Positions 16,406 to 25,552 of a DNA stretch of 64,000 bases are shown piece by piece. Each line of letters starts with the position of its first letter. Positions within the stretch are counted from its first letter, which is position 1. The stretch covers positions 40,664-104,663 of the forward strand of contig NZ_BAAARY010000014.1 in the NCBI RefSeq assembly GCF_039532605.1, in the 5' to 3' direction. The DNA comes from Pilimelia columellifera (GTDB taxonomy: Bacteria; Actinomycetota; Actinomycetes; Mycobacteriales; Micromonosporaceae). Under the pieces are notes generated by a model. It searched no databases. It was not told where the DNA came from and saw only the letters and a list, made by a program, of their open reading frames with translations. The position numbers and the translations under genes are program-made.

Positions 16406-17487
16406 TGCTGCTGGCGCTGAACTGCGGTTCGTCGTCGGTGAAGTTCCAGCTCTACGACGCTGAGGGAGCGGCGACCGACGTCGGCGGCTGGCTGGCCGCC
16501 GGGGCCGTCGAGGAGCTGCCCGACGGTCTGACGCCCACGGTGGTGGCGCACCGGGTCGTCCACGGCGGCGCCGGTCTGCGTGCGGCCACCGTCATCGACG
16601 ACGCGGTGCTGGCCACGATCGCCACGCTGACGCCGTTGGCGCCCACCCACCAGCCCGCCGCCCTGGCCGGCATCGCGATGGCCCGTCAGCGCTGGCCGAG
16701 CGCCGTCCAGGTGGCGGTCTTCGACACGGCTTTCCACGCCGACCTGCCACCAGCGGCGGCGACCTACGCCCTGGACGCGGCGCTGGCGGCCCGGCACGGG
16801 ATCCGCCGCTACGGGTTCCACGGCATCTCCTGCCGGTACGTCACCGAGCGGGCCGCCGCGCTGCTCGGTCGGCCGGTGGCCGACCTCAATACCATCGTGC
16901 TGCACCTCGGGTCCGGGGCGAGCGCCACCGCGGTCGCCGGGGGCCGCAGCGTCGACACGTCGATGGGGCTGACGCCGTTGGAAGGGTTGGTGATGGCCAC
17001 CCGCGCCGGCGACCTCGACCCAGGCGCGCTGCTGTGGCTGCGTCAGGCCGGGCTGTCCGACGCGCAGCTCGACGCCGCGGTGCGCACCGAGGGCGGCCTG
17101 CTCGGGATGTGCGGCGACGCCGACATGCGGGCGGCGCTGGCCCGCCGCGACGCCGGCGACCCGGCCGCCGCCCTGGCTCTCGACGTCTACTGCCACCGGC
17201 TGCGCAAGTACGTGGGCGCGTACCACGCGGTTCTGGGTCGCCTCGACGCGATCGTCTTCACCGCCGGGGTGGGCGAGAACAGCGCGGCGGTGCGGTCCCA
17301 GGCGCTGTCCGGGTTGACGCCGATGGGCATCGCGGTCGACCCGGCGCGCAACGGCGCCGGCGCGGCGGAGCGGGTGATCTCGCCACCGGGGGCCAGGATC
17401 GCGGTGTGTGTCATCGCCACCGACGAACAGCAGGCGATCGCCGACGAGGCTCGCGAGTTGCTGCGCGGCAGCGGCCAGGCACGGTAA
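16405..17487 (+). CDS. ackA: Acetate kinase
   Basis: A 360-aa ASKHA-fold kinase that transfers phosphate between acetyl-phosphate and ADP, giving ATP and acetate. Visible motifs are LNCGSSSVKFQL at the N-terminus, VFDTAFH, YGFHGIS, HLGSGASATAV, DTSMGLTPLEGL and FTAGVGENS. It is about 35 residues shorter than typical AckA, with the loss in the early surface loops and no catalytic motif missing. The start overlaps the nitroreductase stop, and phosphoketolase starts 28 bases downstream. No phosphotransacetylase is present, so phosphoketolase is the likely source of acetyl-phosphate. Confidence 0.93.
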   Translation: MLLALNCGSSSVKFQLYDAEGAATDVGGWLAAGAVEELPDGLTPTVVAHRVVHGGAGLRAATVIDDAVLATIATLTPLAPTHQPAALAGIAMARQRWPSAVQVAVFDTAFHADLPPAAATYALDAALAARHGIRRYGFHGISCRYVTERAAALLGRPVADLNTIVLHLGSGASATAVAGGRSVDTSMGLTPLEGLVMATRAGDLDPGALLWLRQAGLSDAQLDAAVRTEGGLLGMCGDADMRAALARRDAGDPAAALALDVYCHRLRKYVGAYHAVLGRLDAIVFTAGVGENSAAVRSQALSGLTPMGIAVDPARNGAGAAERVISPPGARIAVCVIATDEQQAIADEARELLRGSGQAR

Positions 17488-17515
17488 GCAGAGTCCGACG
17501 AAAGGACGATCACCC

Positions 17516-19894
17516 ATGACCGCCGCCGTGACTGAATCGCCGTTGACCGGCGTCGAACTGGACCGGATCGACGCCTACTGGCGGGCCGCGAACTACCTCA
17601 CCGTCGGGCAGATCTACCTGCGGGAGAACCCGCTGCTGAGCGAGCCGCTGACGGCCGGGCACATCAAGCCGCGGCTGCTCGGACACTGGGGCACCAGCCC
17701 GGGGCTGAACCTGGTCTACGCCCACCTCTCCCGCATGATCACGCTGCGGGACCTGAGCGTCCTGTATGTCACCGGACCCGGCCACGGGGGTCCGGCGCTG
17801 GTCGCCAACACCTGGCTTGAGGGCACGTACAGCGAGCTGTACCCGACCGTCAGCCGAGACGCGACGGGCATGACCCGGCTGTTCCGGCAGTTCTCGACCC
17901 CGGGCGGAATCCCCAGCCACGTCGCCCCCGAGGTGCCCGGCTCGATCCACGAGGGCGGCGAGCTGGGGTACTCGCTCATGCACGCCTACGGGGCGGCCTT
18001 CGACAACCCGGACCTGCTGGTGGCCTGCGTCGTCGGCGACGGCGAGGCCGAGACCGGGCCGTTGGCGGCGAGCTGGCTGTCCAACGTTTTCCTCAACCCG
18101 GCCCGGGACGGGGCCGTGCTGCCGATCCTGCACCTCAACGGCTACAAGATCGCCAACCCGACGGTGCTGGCCCGGATCCCGGCCGAGGACCTGCGGTCGC
18201 TGCTGCGCGGCTACGGCCACGAGCCGTACGAGGTGACCTCCGAGGACCCACGCGAGGCCCACCAGCTCATGGCGGCGGCGCTCGGCAGCGCGCTGGACGA
18301 CATCGCCCAGATCCAACGGCTCGCCCGACGGGGCGGGCCGGCACGGCGGCCCCGGTGGCCGATGATCGTCATGCGCACCCCCAAGGGCTGGACCGGGCCG
18401 GCCATTGTCGACGGTCTGCCGGTCGCCGGCACGTTCCGCGCCCACCAGGTGCCGCTGCCGCACCCGCGCGAGGACCCGCGCCAGCTCGCCGCGTTGGAGA
18501 GCTGGCTGCGCTCGTACCGGCCGCAGGAGCTTTTCGACGCCGACGGGGTCCCCCGCGACGATGTCCTCCTGGCGCCGCCGCGCGGCAACGCCAGGATGAG
18601 CGCCAACCCGGCCGCCAACGGCGGGGTGATGCTGCGGGACCTGGCCCTGCCCGACTTCCGCGAGTACGCGGTCCCGAGCCCCGGGCCCGGGTTGGCCGAT
18701 GTGGAGCCTACCCGGGCGCTCGGCGCCTGGCTGCGCGACGTCATCGACGCGAACCGGGACCGGTTCCGACTCTTCGGCCCGGACGAGGTCGCCTCCAACC
18801 GGCTCGGCGACGCGTTCACGGTGACCGACCGGGTCTTCCTCGCCGACACCGTGCCCGGCGACGACCACCTCTCCCCCGACGGACGGGTGATGGAGGTGCT
18901 GTCGGAGCACCTGTGTCAGGGCTGGCTGGAGGGGTACCTGCTGACTGGCCGGCACGGGGTGTTCACCAGCTACGAGGCGTTCATCCACGTCGTGGACTCG
19001 ATGGTCAACCAGCACGCCAAGTGGTTGAAGGTGACCCGGGACATCGCCTGGCGGCGGCCGATCGCCTCGCTCAACTACCTGCTGTCGAGCCACGTCTGGC
19101 GTCAGGACCACAACGGGTTCTCCCACCAGGACCCCGGCTTCATCGACCACGTCATCAACAAGAAGGCGGAGATCGTCCGGGTGTACCTGCCGCCGGACGC
19201 CAACACGCTGCTGGTCACCATGGACCGCTGTCTACGCAGTCGGAACCTCATCAACGTGGTGGTCGCCGGCAAGCAGGTCGAGCCGCTGTGGCTGGACATG
19301 GCCGAGGCCCAGTCGCACTGCGAACGCGGCCTGGGTATCTGGGCCTGGGCTTCCAACGACGCCGGCGTCGAGCCGGACGTCGTGCTCGCCTGCGCCGGCG
19401 ACGTGCCCACGATGGAGACCCTGGCGGCGGTGGGGCTGCTGCGTGAGCACCTGCCGCAGCTGCGGGTGCGGGTGGTGAACGTCGTCGACCTCATGCGGCT
19501 GCAACCGGACAGCGAGCACCCGAACGGGCTCAAGGACAAGCAGTTCGACACGGTCTTCACGACCGACCGGCCGATCATCTTCGCGTACCACGGTTACCCC
19601 GGGGTCATCCACCGGTTGACGTACCGGCGGACCAACCACCCGAACCTGCACGTTCGCGGCTACAAGGAGGAGGGCACGACCACGACGCCGTTCGACATGG
19701 TCATGCTCAACGACCTGGACCGGTTCCACCTGGTCATCGACGTCATCGACCGGGTGCCGGGGCTCGGCGCCACCGCCGCGCACCTGCGCCAGGCCATGAT
19801 CGACGCCCGGCAGCAGTGCCGGGCCCACACCCGTGAACACGGCGAGGACCACCCGACGATCACCCAGTGGCGGTGGTCCGGCGGCGACAGTTGA
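17516..19894 (+). CDS. xfp: Phosphoketolase (xylulose-5-P/fructose-6-P)
   Basis: A 792-aa thiamine diphosphate enzyme cleaving xylulose-5-phosphate (and often fructose-6-phosphate) to acetyl-phosphate plus a shorter sugar phosphate. It has family length and motifs: YLTVGQIYL, GHWGTSPGLNLVYAHL, VTGPGHGGPA, FSTPGGIPSHV, the TPP-binding GDGEAETGPLA, then EHLCQGWLEGYLLTGRHG and SSHVWRQDHNGFSHQDPG. AAAGGA precedes ATG 17516. Together with ackA it makes one ATP per acetyl-phosphate without needing oxygen. Its place behind a dormancy-type nitroreductase suggests hypoxic energy supply. Confidence 0.95.
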   Translation: MTAAVTESPLTGVELDRIDAYWRAANYLTVGQIYLRENPLLSEPLTAGHIKPRLLGHWGTSPGLNLVYAHLSRMITLRDLSVLYVTGPGHGGPALVANTWLEGTYSELYPTVSRDATGMTRLFRQFSTPGGIPSHVAPEVPGSIHEGGELGYSLMHAYGAAFDNPDLLVACVVGDGEAETGPLAASWLSNVFLNPARDGAVLPILHLNGYKIANPTVLARIPAEDLRSLLRGYGHEPYEVTSEDPREAHQLMAAALGSALDDIAQIQRLARRGGPARRPRWPMIVMRTPKGWTGPAIVDGLPVAGTFRAHQVPLPHPREDPRQLAALESWLRSYRPQELFDADGVPRDDVLLAPPRGNARMSANPAANGGVMLRDLALPDFREYAVPSPGPGLADVEPTRALGAWLRDVIDANRDRFRLFGPDEVASNRLGDAFTVTDRVFLADTVPGDDHLSPDGRVMEVLSEHLCQGWLEGYLLTGRHGVFTSYEAFIHVVDSMVNQHAKWLKVTRDIAWRRPIASLNYLLSSHVWRQDHNGFSHQDPGFIDHVINKKAEIVRVYLPPDANTLLVTMDRCLRSRNLINVVVAGKQVEPLWLDMAEAQSHCERGLGIWAWASNDAGVEPDVVLACAGDVPTMETLAAVGLLREHLPQLRVRVVNVVDLMRLQPDSEHPNGLKDKQFDTVFTTDRPIIFAYHGYPGVIHRLTYRRTNHPNLHVRGYKEEGTTTTPFDMVMLNDLDRFHLVIDVIDRVPGLGATAAHLRQAMIDARQQCRAHTREHGEDHPTITQWRWSGGDS

Positions 19895-19924
19895 CCACCG
19901 CCGACGTCGGCGGAGCCGGACACC

Positions 19925-20350
19925 GCGTGCCGCCCGCCCCGCTCGCCCCAGGAGTCGGTGCTCGGCGACGGTCTGGTCCGCGGCATCGTGTCGGCGGCAT
20001 CCCTCATCACCGTCACCGCGTTGGTGGCCGCCCTGGTGGCGCAGCGGCTGGACCGGCCCTGGCAGTCGGCGCTGTTCGTGGTGCTCGGGCTGGCGCAGCT
20101 GGGCGTCGCGTTGGCGGTGCGGGCCACCCGGGCTCCCGGATCGACCGATCGCAATCCGTGGCTGGTGGCCGTGGCGGTCTCGGCGGCCCTCCAGGTGGCG
20201 GGGGTGCTGGTTGCGCCGCTGCGGGAGCTGCTGGGCACCGAGCCGCTGTCCTCGACGGATCTGCTCTGGTGCGCCGCATTGGCCACCGCGCCCGGTTTCG
20301 CGTTATATATGACCCGCATACGCGTGAACCGCGCCCACCCGGGTAGCTAG
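19925..20350 (+). pseudogene. C-terminal relic of a cation P-type ATPase
   Basis: The frame reads RPPRSPQESVLGDG, then hydrophobic segments, FVVLGLAQLGVALAVR, NPWLVAVAV and LRELLGTEPLS. This is the last membrane domain of a Ca2+/cation-transporting P-type ATPase. The ATP-binding and phosphorylation domains are missing and only about 140 of some 850-900 residues remain. A GTG at 19958 could still allow translation as a 130-aa membrane peptide. Mycobacterial dormancy regulons include a P-type ATPase (CtpF), so the relic may mark a lost member of this island. Confidence 0.7.
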
Positions 20351-20355
20351 CCCGC

Positions 20356-20371
20356 GGCGGGACCTTCGACT
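20356..20371. promoter_or_regulatory. Candidate DevR-type operator upstream of universal stress gene
   Basis: GGCGGGACCTTCGACT contains the GGGACNTTCG half typical of DosR-type sites, but the second half-site is degenerate. A separate inverted repeat, GGAAC-N9-GTTCC, lies at 20403-20421. Either could be an operator; neither is strong. Confidence 0.3.
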
Positions 20372-20440
20372 CTGCCCCGGCCGATGCGCTTTCGGAAAGG
20401 GTGGAACGGCCCAGGTGTTCCGTCAAGCACAGGAGGAGCA

Positions 20441-21319
20441 ATGACCGCACCCGTCATCGCAGGCGTCGACGGCTCGCCGTCCAGCGAGGTCGCCGCCCGG
20501 CACGCCGCCATGGCAGCACGGCGGCTCGGGGCGCCGCTGCGGCTGGTCCACGGGTACCCCAACCCGTTCACCTACGCGCTTCCGCTCGACCCGTACGCGA
20601 TGGGCCTGCCCGAGGTGAGCAAGGCCGCGGGGGACATGCTCGCCGCCTTTGCCGAGAACCTCCGCCGCGACTTCCCCGACCTGTCCATCGAGGCGGTCGA
20701 GGAGCCTGGCGGCGGCGCCGGGGTTCTCGTTGAGCAGTCCCGCGACGCCAGCGTCGTGGTAGTCGGCAACCGCGGCCACGGCGGCTTCGCCGGTCTCAAC
20801 CTCGGTTCGGTGAGCGCCCAGATCATCGCCCACGCGCACTGTCCGACGCTGGTGGTACGTCCGCCAGACTGTCCAGTCGACGCTCCCGGTCCTGTCGTGG
20901 TCGGCACGGACGGCTCCGAGGACGCGCTCGTCGCGGTGCGGGCCGCGGCCGTCGAGGCCGCCGGCCGGGACGTCCCGCTACGGATCATCCACGCGTGGTG
21001 GGGGGACCCGGTCCTGGTCTCGCCGACCAGCGACGTCGAACGCGAGTCCGCCGGCCGGCAGAAGGCCCAGGAGGTCGTCGACGCGGCCGTGGCCGCGGCC
21101 ACCGAGGTCAGACCGGATCTGGTGGTCGAGGGAATCGCCGAGCACAGCCTCAACCCGGAGTACACGATGGTCGAGGCGAGTCGTGCGGCCGCGATCGTGG
21201 TGACCGGCTCGCACGGCCGGGGCGGGTTCACCGGACTGCTGCTCGGATCGGTCAGCCAGGCGCTGGCCCACCACGCCGCCTGCCCGGTCCTGGTGGTGCC
21301 CACCCGCTCGCGCGCCTGA
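20441..21319 (+). CDS. Tandem-domain universal stress protein
   Basis: A 292-aa cytoplasmic protein with two UspA domains. Each ends in the ATP-binding signature: VVVGNRGHGGFAGLNLGSVS in the first and VTGSHGRGGFTGLLLGSVSQ in the second. This GxGGxxGxxxGS pattern means ATP-binding type. The start ATG 20441 has AGGAGG six bases before it. Double-USP proteins are hallmark members of actinobacterial hypoxia/DevR regulons. A nitroreductase gene begins 27 bases later on the same strand, so the two are probably one transcript. Confidence 0.9.
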   Translation: MTAPVIAGVDGSPSSEVAARHAAMAARRLGAPLRLVHGYPNPFTYALPLDPYAMGLPEVSKAAGDMLAAFAENLRRDFPDLSIEAVEEPGGGAGVLVEQSRDASVVVVGNRGHGGFAGLNLGSVSAQIIAHAHCPTLVVRPPDCPVDAPGPVVVGTDGSEDALVAVRAAAVEAAGRDVPLRIIHAWWGDPVLVSPTSDVERESAGRQKAQEVVDAAVAAATEVRPDLVVEGIAEHSLNPEYTMVEASRAAAIVVTGSHGRGGFTGLLLGSVSQALAHHAACPVLVVPTRSRA

Positions 21320-21346
21320 CCACCTCAAACAAGGGAGCCGCCTGGA

Positions 21347-22357
21347 ATGTCTGACGAGCCGACCACCGCGAGCCCGCTGGTCATGGCCCTCACCAAGGCT
21401 GCCGGCGTCGGCGGGCACGCCCCGTCCATGCACAACACGCAGCCATGGCGGTGGCGGGCGCAGCCCGACCGGCTGGAGCTGCGGGCGGTCCGCGACCGGC
21501 AGCTGTCGGTCGGCGATCCGGACGGCCGGATGCTGACGATCAGCTGCGGGGCGGCGCTGCACCACGCGCGGGTGGCGCTGGCCGCCCTGGGCTGGTCATT
21601 CCAGGTCCGGCGGCTGCCGGACCTCACCGACCCGGACCTGCTGGCCGTCATCGGCGATCTCAAGCAGGGCGAGCCGGACGAGGCCGCGATCGTCCTACGG
21701 GCGGCGATAGAGGTGCGGCACACCGACCGGCGGCCGGTCGCCGAACAGCGGGTTCCACCCTCGGCCGTCGAGGCGGTGCGCCGGGCCGTCGGCGACGAGG
21801 GAGCCCTGCTCCAGATCCTCAACGCCGACCAGACCCTCGACCTGGCAGCCGAGGCGTCCCGGGCCGCGCAGATCCAGGAGCAGGACCGCGACGCCCACGA
21901 CGAGTTGACCCGCTGGGCGGGCGGAGGCGCGGTCGCCGGCACGGGCATCGACCCGAGCATGTTGCCGGACCGGGCCGCGCAGACCACGGTGCCGCTACGC
22001 GACTTCGGGGCCGGCGGCACGCTGCCATCCGAGGGCGGCCACGACCGGTGGGCCGGGTACGGCATCCTCTACGGACCCGGCGACGAGCCACTCGACTGGT
22101 TGCGGGCCGGCGAGGGGCTGTCGGCCGGCTGGTTGACCGCCGAGACCGAAGGGCTCTCGCTGCTGCCGATGAGTTGGGTGGCCGAGGTCCCCGGAACCCG
22201 GGAGTCGCTGCGGCGCCTCATCGCCGAGGCCGGCATGCCGTACCTGGCGTTGCGGCTCGGCGTCGGCCGTCCACCGGCGGTGGACCCGGAGGCGGGCCCG
22301 GCGCCCGTCAGGCGGATCCCGGCGGAGCAGCTCATCGAGGTGGTCGCGGGGCCGTAG
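21347..22357 (+). CDS. Acg-type nitroreductase family protein (copy 2)
   Basis: A 336-aa paralogue of the gene at 15434-16405, sharing APSMHNTQPWRWR, ISCGAALHHARVAL and the late TETEGLSLLPMSW-like block (here AETEGLSLLPMSWVAEV). The two are diverged along most of their length, so this is not a recent duplication. The start is ATG 21347 with AAGGGAG upstream. It follows the universal stress protein and converges on the phosphoribosyltransferase 15 bases away. Function as for copy 1: flavin-fold protein, reaction unproven. Confidence 0.82.
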   Translation: MSDEPTTASPLVMALTKAAGVGGHAPSMHNTQPWRWRAQPDRLELRAVRDRQLSVGDPDGRMLTISCGAALHHARVALAALGWSFQVRRLPDLTDPDLLAVIGDLKQGEPDEAAIVLRAAIEVRHTDRRPVAEQRVPPSAVEAVRRAVGDEGALLQILNADQTLDLAAEASRAAQIQEQDRDAHDELTRWAGGGAVAGTGIDPSMLPDRAAQTTVPLRDFGAGGTLPSEGGHDRWAGYGILYGPGDEPLDWLRAGEGLSAGWLTAETEGLSLLPMSWVAEVPGTRESLRRLIAEAGMPYLALRLGVGRPPAVDPEAGPAPVRRIPAEQLIEVVAGP

Positions 22358-22372
22358 CGGTGGGGCCTCGTC

Positions 22373-23014
22373 TCAGTGGCGGACGGCCACTCGTAGCAGG
22401 TCGATGACCTCGGCATCGGTGGTGGCGGAGAAGTCCCGGTACCAGGCGCCGACGGCGGCGAACGACGGTGGACGCCGCAGCAGGAAGACCCGGTCGGCGT
22501 AGCTGGCCAACAGGGTGGCCCCGTCGGGCGCGGACACCGGCGCGGCGAACCCGAGCCAGGCCGGCTCCTTACGGCGGGCCCACCGCAGCGCCGCCCGCGC
22601 GGTGACGCCGGTGGCCAGACCGTCGTCGACGACCAGCACCCGCCGGCCGTCCAGCGGAAGACGTGGCCGGGAGCCCCGGTAGAGCGCGACCCGCCGCCGT
22701 AGCTCGACGACCTCGGCGGCCGCAGTCTCCGCCAGGTCGCTCGGCCGTAATCCCAGCCAGCTCAGATTGCTCTGGTCGAAGCATGGGTGCTCGTCCTCGG
22801 CCATCGCCCCGACACCCAGCTCGGGGCGTCCCGGAGCGCCGATCTTACGGATGACGGCGATGTCGAGATCGGCGCCCAACGCGGCCGCCACCCGGGCCGC
22901 CACCGGGACCCCGCCACGGGGAAGGCCCAATACGAGGTCGGCGGAGACGTGGCGGGCCAATAGCTCACCGGCGAGTTGGTTCCCGGCGTCGACGCGATCC
23001 TCGAACAGCTCCAC
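22373..23014 (-). CDS. Phosphoribosyltransferase (dormancy-type)
   Basis: A 213-aa type I phosphoribosyltransferase fold. The N-terminal FEDRVDAGNQLAGEL and LVLGLPRGGVPVAARVA and the PRPP loop VLVVDDGLATGVTARAAL are typical of the group that contains mycobacterial Rv0571c, a DevR-regulon member. The base or acceptor is unknown for this group, so it is not named as a purine or pyrimidine salvage enzyme. The start is GTG 23014 with a poor ribosome site. It faces the second nitroreductase and closes the stress island. Confidence 0.82.
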   Translation of the reverse strand: MELFEDRVDAGNQLAGELLARHVSADLVLGLPRGGVPVAARVAAALGADLDIAVIRKIGAPGRPELGVGAMAEDEHPCFDQSNLSWLGLRPSDLAETAAAEVVELRRRVALYRGSRPRLPLDGRRVLVVDDGLATGVTARAALRWARRKEPAWLGFAAPVSAPDGATLLASYADRVFLLRRPPSFAAVGAWYRDFSATTDAEVIDLLRVAVRH

Positions 23015-23146
23015 CGGTGACGTCTACCCCACGCCCCCAGCCGCGAAACCACGGAACGTCACCAGACCAACACAATTGGCTTAACTGCCCCGATGTCAGG
23101 TCGATACAGATTCCTGACGGACCAGCGGAGGGAGGCAGTGTTGTCC

Positions 23147-25480
23147 ATGGTCCCCCGCGTGCGCTCAGCAGCCGCCCGGATCTCCGCGCCGGTGGCCCTG
23201 TCAGCGGCGGCGACGGCCTTCAGCATCGTATGGATCATCGTGCTGAGCCTCGGTTTCCGCCCGCCCAGCCTCATCGGCTGGTCGGTCACCGCCCCGTCCG
23301 CCTGGCTGGCCGGCGGCTACTGCTGGTGGGTGGCGCGCGGCGCAGGGCAGGAGCCGGCCGCCCGCCGGTTCTGGCGCCTGGCGGCGACCGCCATCACGCT
23401 CATCGGCGTGGGCGCGACGCTAAACTTACGCGACGACCTCACCCATTCCGCCGCCGGCGTGACGCCGGTCGCCAGCAGCACGGTCGTCGTCTACATGTCC
23501 GGCGTCGTGGTGATGCTGTGGGGGCTGCTGCGCCTCCCCGGCCGGTCCCAGCTCTCGGTCACCGAACGCCGTCGCTTCTTCCTCGACGCCACCATCGTGG
23601 TCCTCACCGTCGGCATGTTCGCGTGGCGGCTGTCGTTCAGCCAGTTCGACGAGTGGCGGGACCTGGGGGGCACCCTCTCTGTGCTCTCCGTGATCCTGCT
23701 GGCGTGCGTCGCGATCTTCACGTTCATCAAGCTCGCGCTCGTGGGCGTCAGCGTCGTCAACCGGGGCGCCCTGCACATGCTGTCGGCGGCCACCGGCGTC
23801 GGCGCCGGGCTCGGCGCGCTCGCCCCGATCATGGCGACCAAGGCGCAGATCGAGGCGGCCGCCATCTGCATCCCGCCGGTGGCGCTCGGATACGTCCTGG
23901 CAGCCCGCCGCCAGGCCCGGGCCACCCCGGCCGCCCAGCCGCAGGCGAAGCGGCGTCGGCCGTTCAGCTACCTGCCGTACGTCGCGGTCGTCGGACTCGA
24001 CGGCCTGCTGCTGTGGGTCGCCCGTAACCACCCGGTGAACGACGCTCTGGTCGCCGGCGCGGCCGTCGCGCTCACCGCGCTGGTCGTCTACCGGCAGATC
24101 AGCGCGCTCAAGGACAACGGCCGGCTGCTCAACCGGGTCGACGCGACCGTGCGACAACTCCAGGACGCCCAGGAGCAGCTGAGCCACCAGGCCGACCACG
24201 ACGCGCTCACCGGACTGGCCAACCGCCGGCTGTTCGAGCACCGGATGCGCCAGGCGCTGGACGCCGACGCACAGGCCAGTGTCGTCCTCATCGACCTGGA
24301 CGACTTCAAGACCGTCAACGACCGGCTCGGCCACGTCATCGGCGACGAGCTGCTGGTGGCGGTCTCGGAGCGGCTGCGCGGCTGCGTGCGGCCCGACGAC
24401 ACCGTGGCCAGGCTGGGCGGCGACGAGTTCGCCATGCTGCTCGCCAGCCTCACCGCTGACGCCGGGACCAGCGTCCTCGACCGGATCAACATCGTGCTGT
24501 CCGCCCCGATCCGGGTCGCCGGCCACGACCTGCTGGTGCGTTGCAGCACCGGCATCGCCGACGTGGAGTCCGGGCTGGACACCACCGAGGTGCTACGCCG
24601 CGCCGACCTGGCCATGTACGCGGCCAAGGAAGCCGGCAAGGGCCAGTACGCCAGCTACGAGCCGGAGCTGGACGAGCGCGCCAACTACGACGCCCAGCTC
24701 GGCGCCGAGCTTCGGCTGGCGATGGACCGGGGCGACTTCCGGCTGCTGTTCCAGCCGGTGGTCCGCCTGCCCGACGGCGCCCCGGTTGGCGCTGAGGCGC
24801 TCATCCGCTGGCACCACCCGCAGCGTGGGGTGATTCCGCCGGACGAGTTCATACCGGCGGCCGAGCGCACCGGGCTCATCGTGCCGTTGGGCGCCTGGGT
24901 GCTCAATGAAGCGTGCCGGACCGCGGCCGGCTGGCTCAACGACGACCACGCGACGAACCCGTGGACGGTCAGCGTCAACATCTCCGCCCGCCAGCTGCGG
25001 GAGGCCGGGTTCTCCCGGCGGGTCTCCGCCGCGCTGTCGGCCGCCGGCCTGCCCGCCGAGCGGCTCATGATCGAGGTCACCGAGACCGCAGTGTTCGACA
25101 GCCACGCCGCGGCGAACGCCCTCAGGGAGATCTCCGCCCTGGGCGTGGCCATCGCGCTCGACGACTTCGGCACCGGGCACTCGTCGCTGGGTCTGCTGCG
25201 CAAGATCCCGGTCAACGTGCTCAAGGTCGACAAGTCATTCATCGACAACATTACCGGCAGCACCGCCGAGGCGACGATCGCGACCGCCATGGTCAGCCTG
25301 GCCAACGGCCTGGACCTGGGTGTGGTCGCCGAGGGCGTGGAGAGCGCCGCGCAGGCCCGCCAGCTCCACCTCATCGGGTACCGGCTGTCGCAGGGCTTCC
25401 ACTTCGCCCGGCCGCTGCCGGCCGAGGAGGTGCGGGACCTGCTCGTCGCCGAGACCAAACGCGCCCCGCTCGCAGTCTGA
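23147..25480 (+). CDS. Membrane GGDEF-EAL cyclic-di-GMP protein
   Basis: A 777-aa protein. The N-terminal 300 residues contain about eight to nine membrane helices of the kind found in actinobacterial CdgA/RmdB-like proteins. A diguanylate cyclase domain follows with an intact RLGGDEFAMLLA, then an EAL phosphodiesterase domain with intact EALIRWHHP, NISARQLRE, DDFGTGHSSLGLL and KVDKSFI. Both domains look catalytically competent, so the net effect on cyclic-di-GMP cannot be predicted. The start is not certain: GGAGGGAGG at 23127-23135 favours TTG 23141 or ATG 23147 over ATG 23093. Confidence 0.88.
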   Translation: MVPRVRSAAARISAPVALSAAATAFSIVWIIVLSLGFRPPSLIGWSVTAPSAWLAGGYCWWVARGAGQEPAARRFWRLAATAITLIGVGATLNLRDDLTHSAAGVTPVASSTVVVYMSGVVVMLWGLLRLPGRSQLSVTERRRFFLDATIVVLTVGMFAWRLSFSQFDEWRDLGGTLSVLSVILLACVAIFTFIKLALVGVSVVNRGALHMLSAATGVGAGLGALAPIMATKAQIEAAAICIPPVALGYVLAARRQARATPAAQPQAKRRRPFSYLPYVAVVGLDGLLLWVARNHPVNDALVAGAAVALTALVVYRQISALKDNGRLLNRVDATVRQLQDAQEQLSHQADHDALTGLANRRLFEHRMRQALDADAQASVVLIDLDDFKTVNDRLGHVIGDELLVAVSERLRGCVRPDDTVARLGGDEFAMLLASLTADAGTSVLDRINIVLSAPIRVAGHDLLVRCSTGIADVESGLDTTEVLRRADLAMYAAKEAGKGQYASYEPELDERANYDAQLGAELRLAMDRGDFRLLFQPVVRLPDGAPVGAEALIRWHHPQRGVIPPDEFIPAAERTGLIVPLGAWVLNEACRTAAGWLNDDHATNPWTVSVNISARQLREAGFSRRVSAALSAAGLPAERLMIEVTETAVFDSHAAANALREISALGVAIALDDFGTGHSSLGLLRKIPVNVLKVDKSFIDNITGSTAEATIATAMVSLANGLDLGVVAEGVESAAQARQLHLIGYRLSQGFHFARPLPAEEVRDLLVAETKRAPLAV

Positions 25481-25552
25481 GCCCGCCGCCCTCGCCCTGA
25501 CGACCGTCCACAAGCTCTGGTCACGAACGTCCGGCGATGACAGAGTGTGTTG

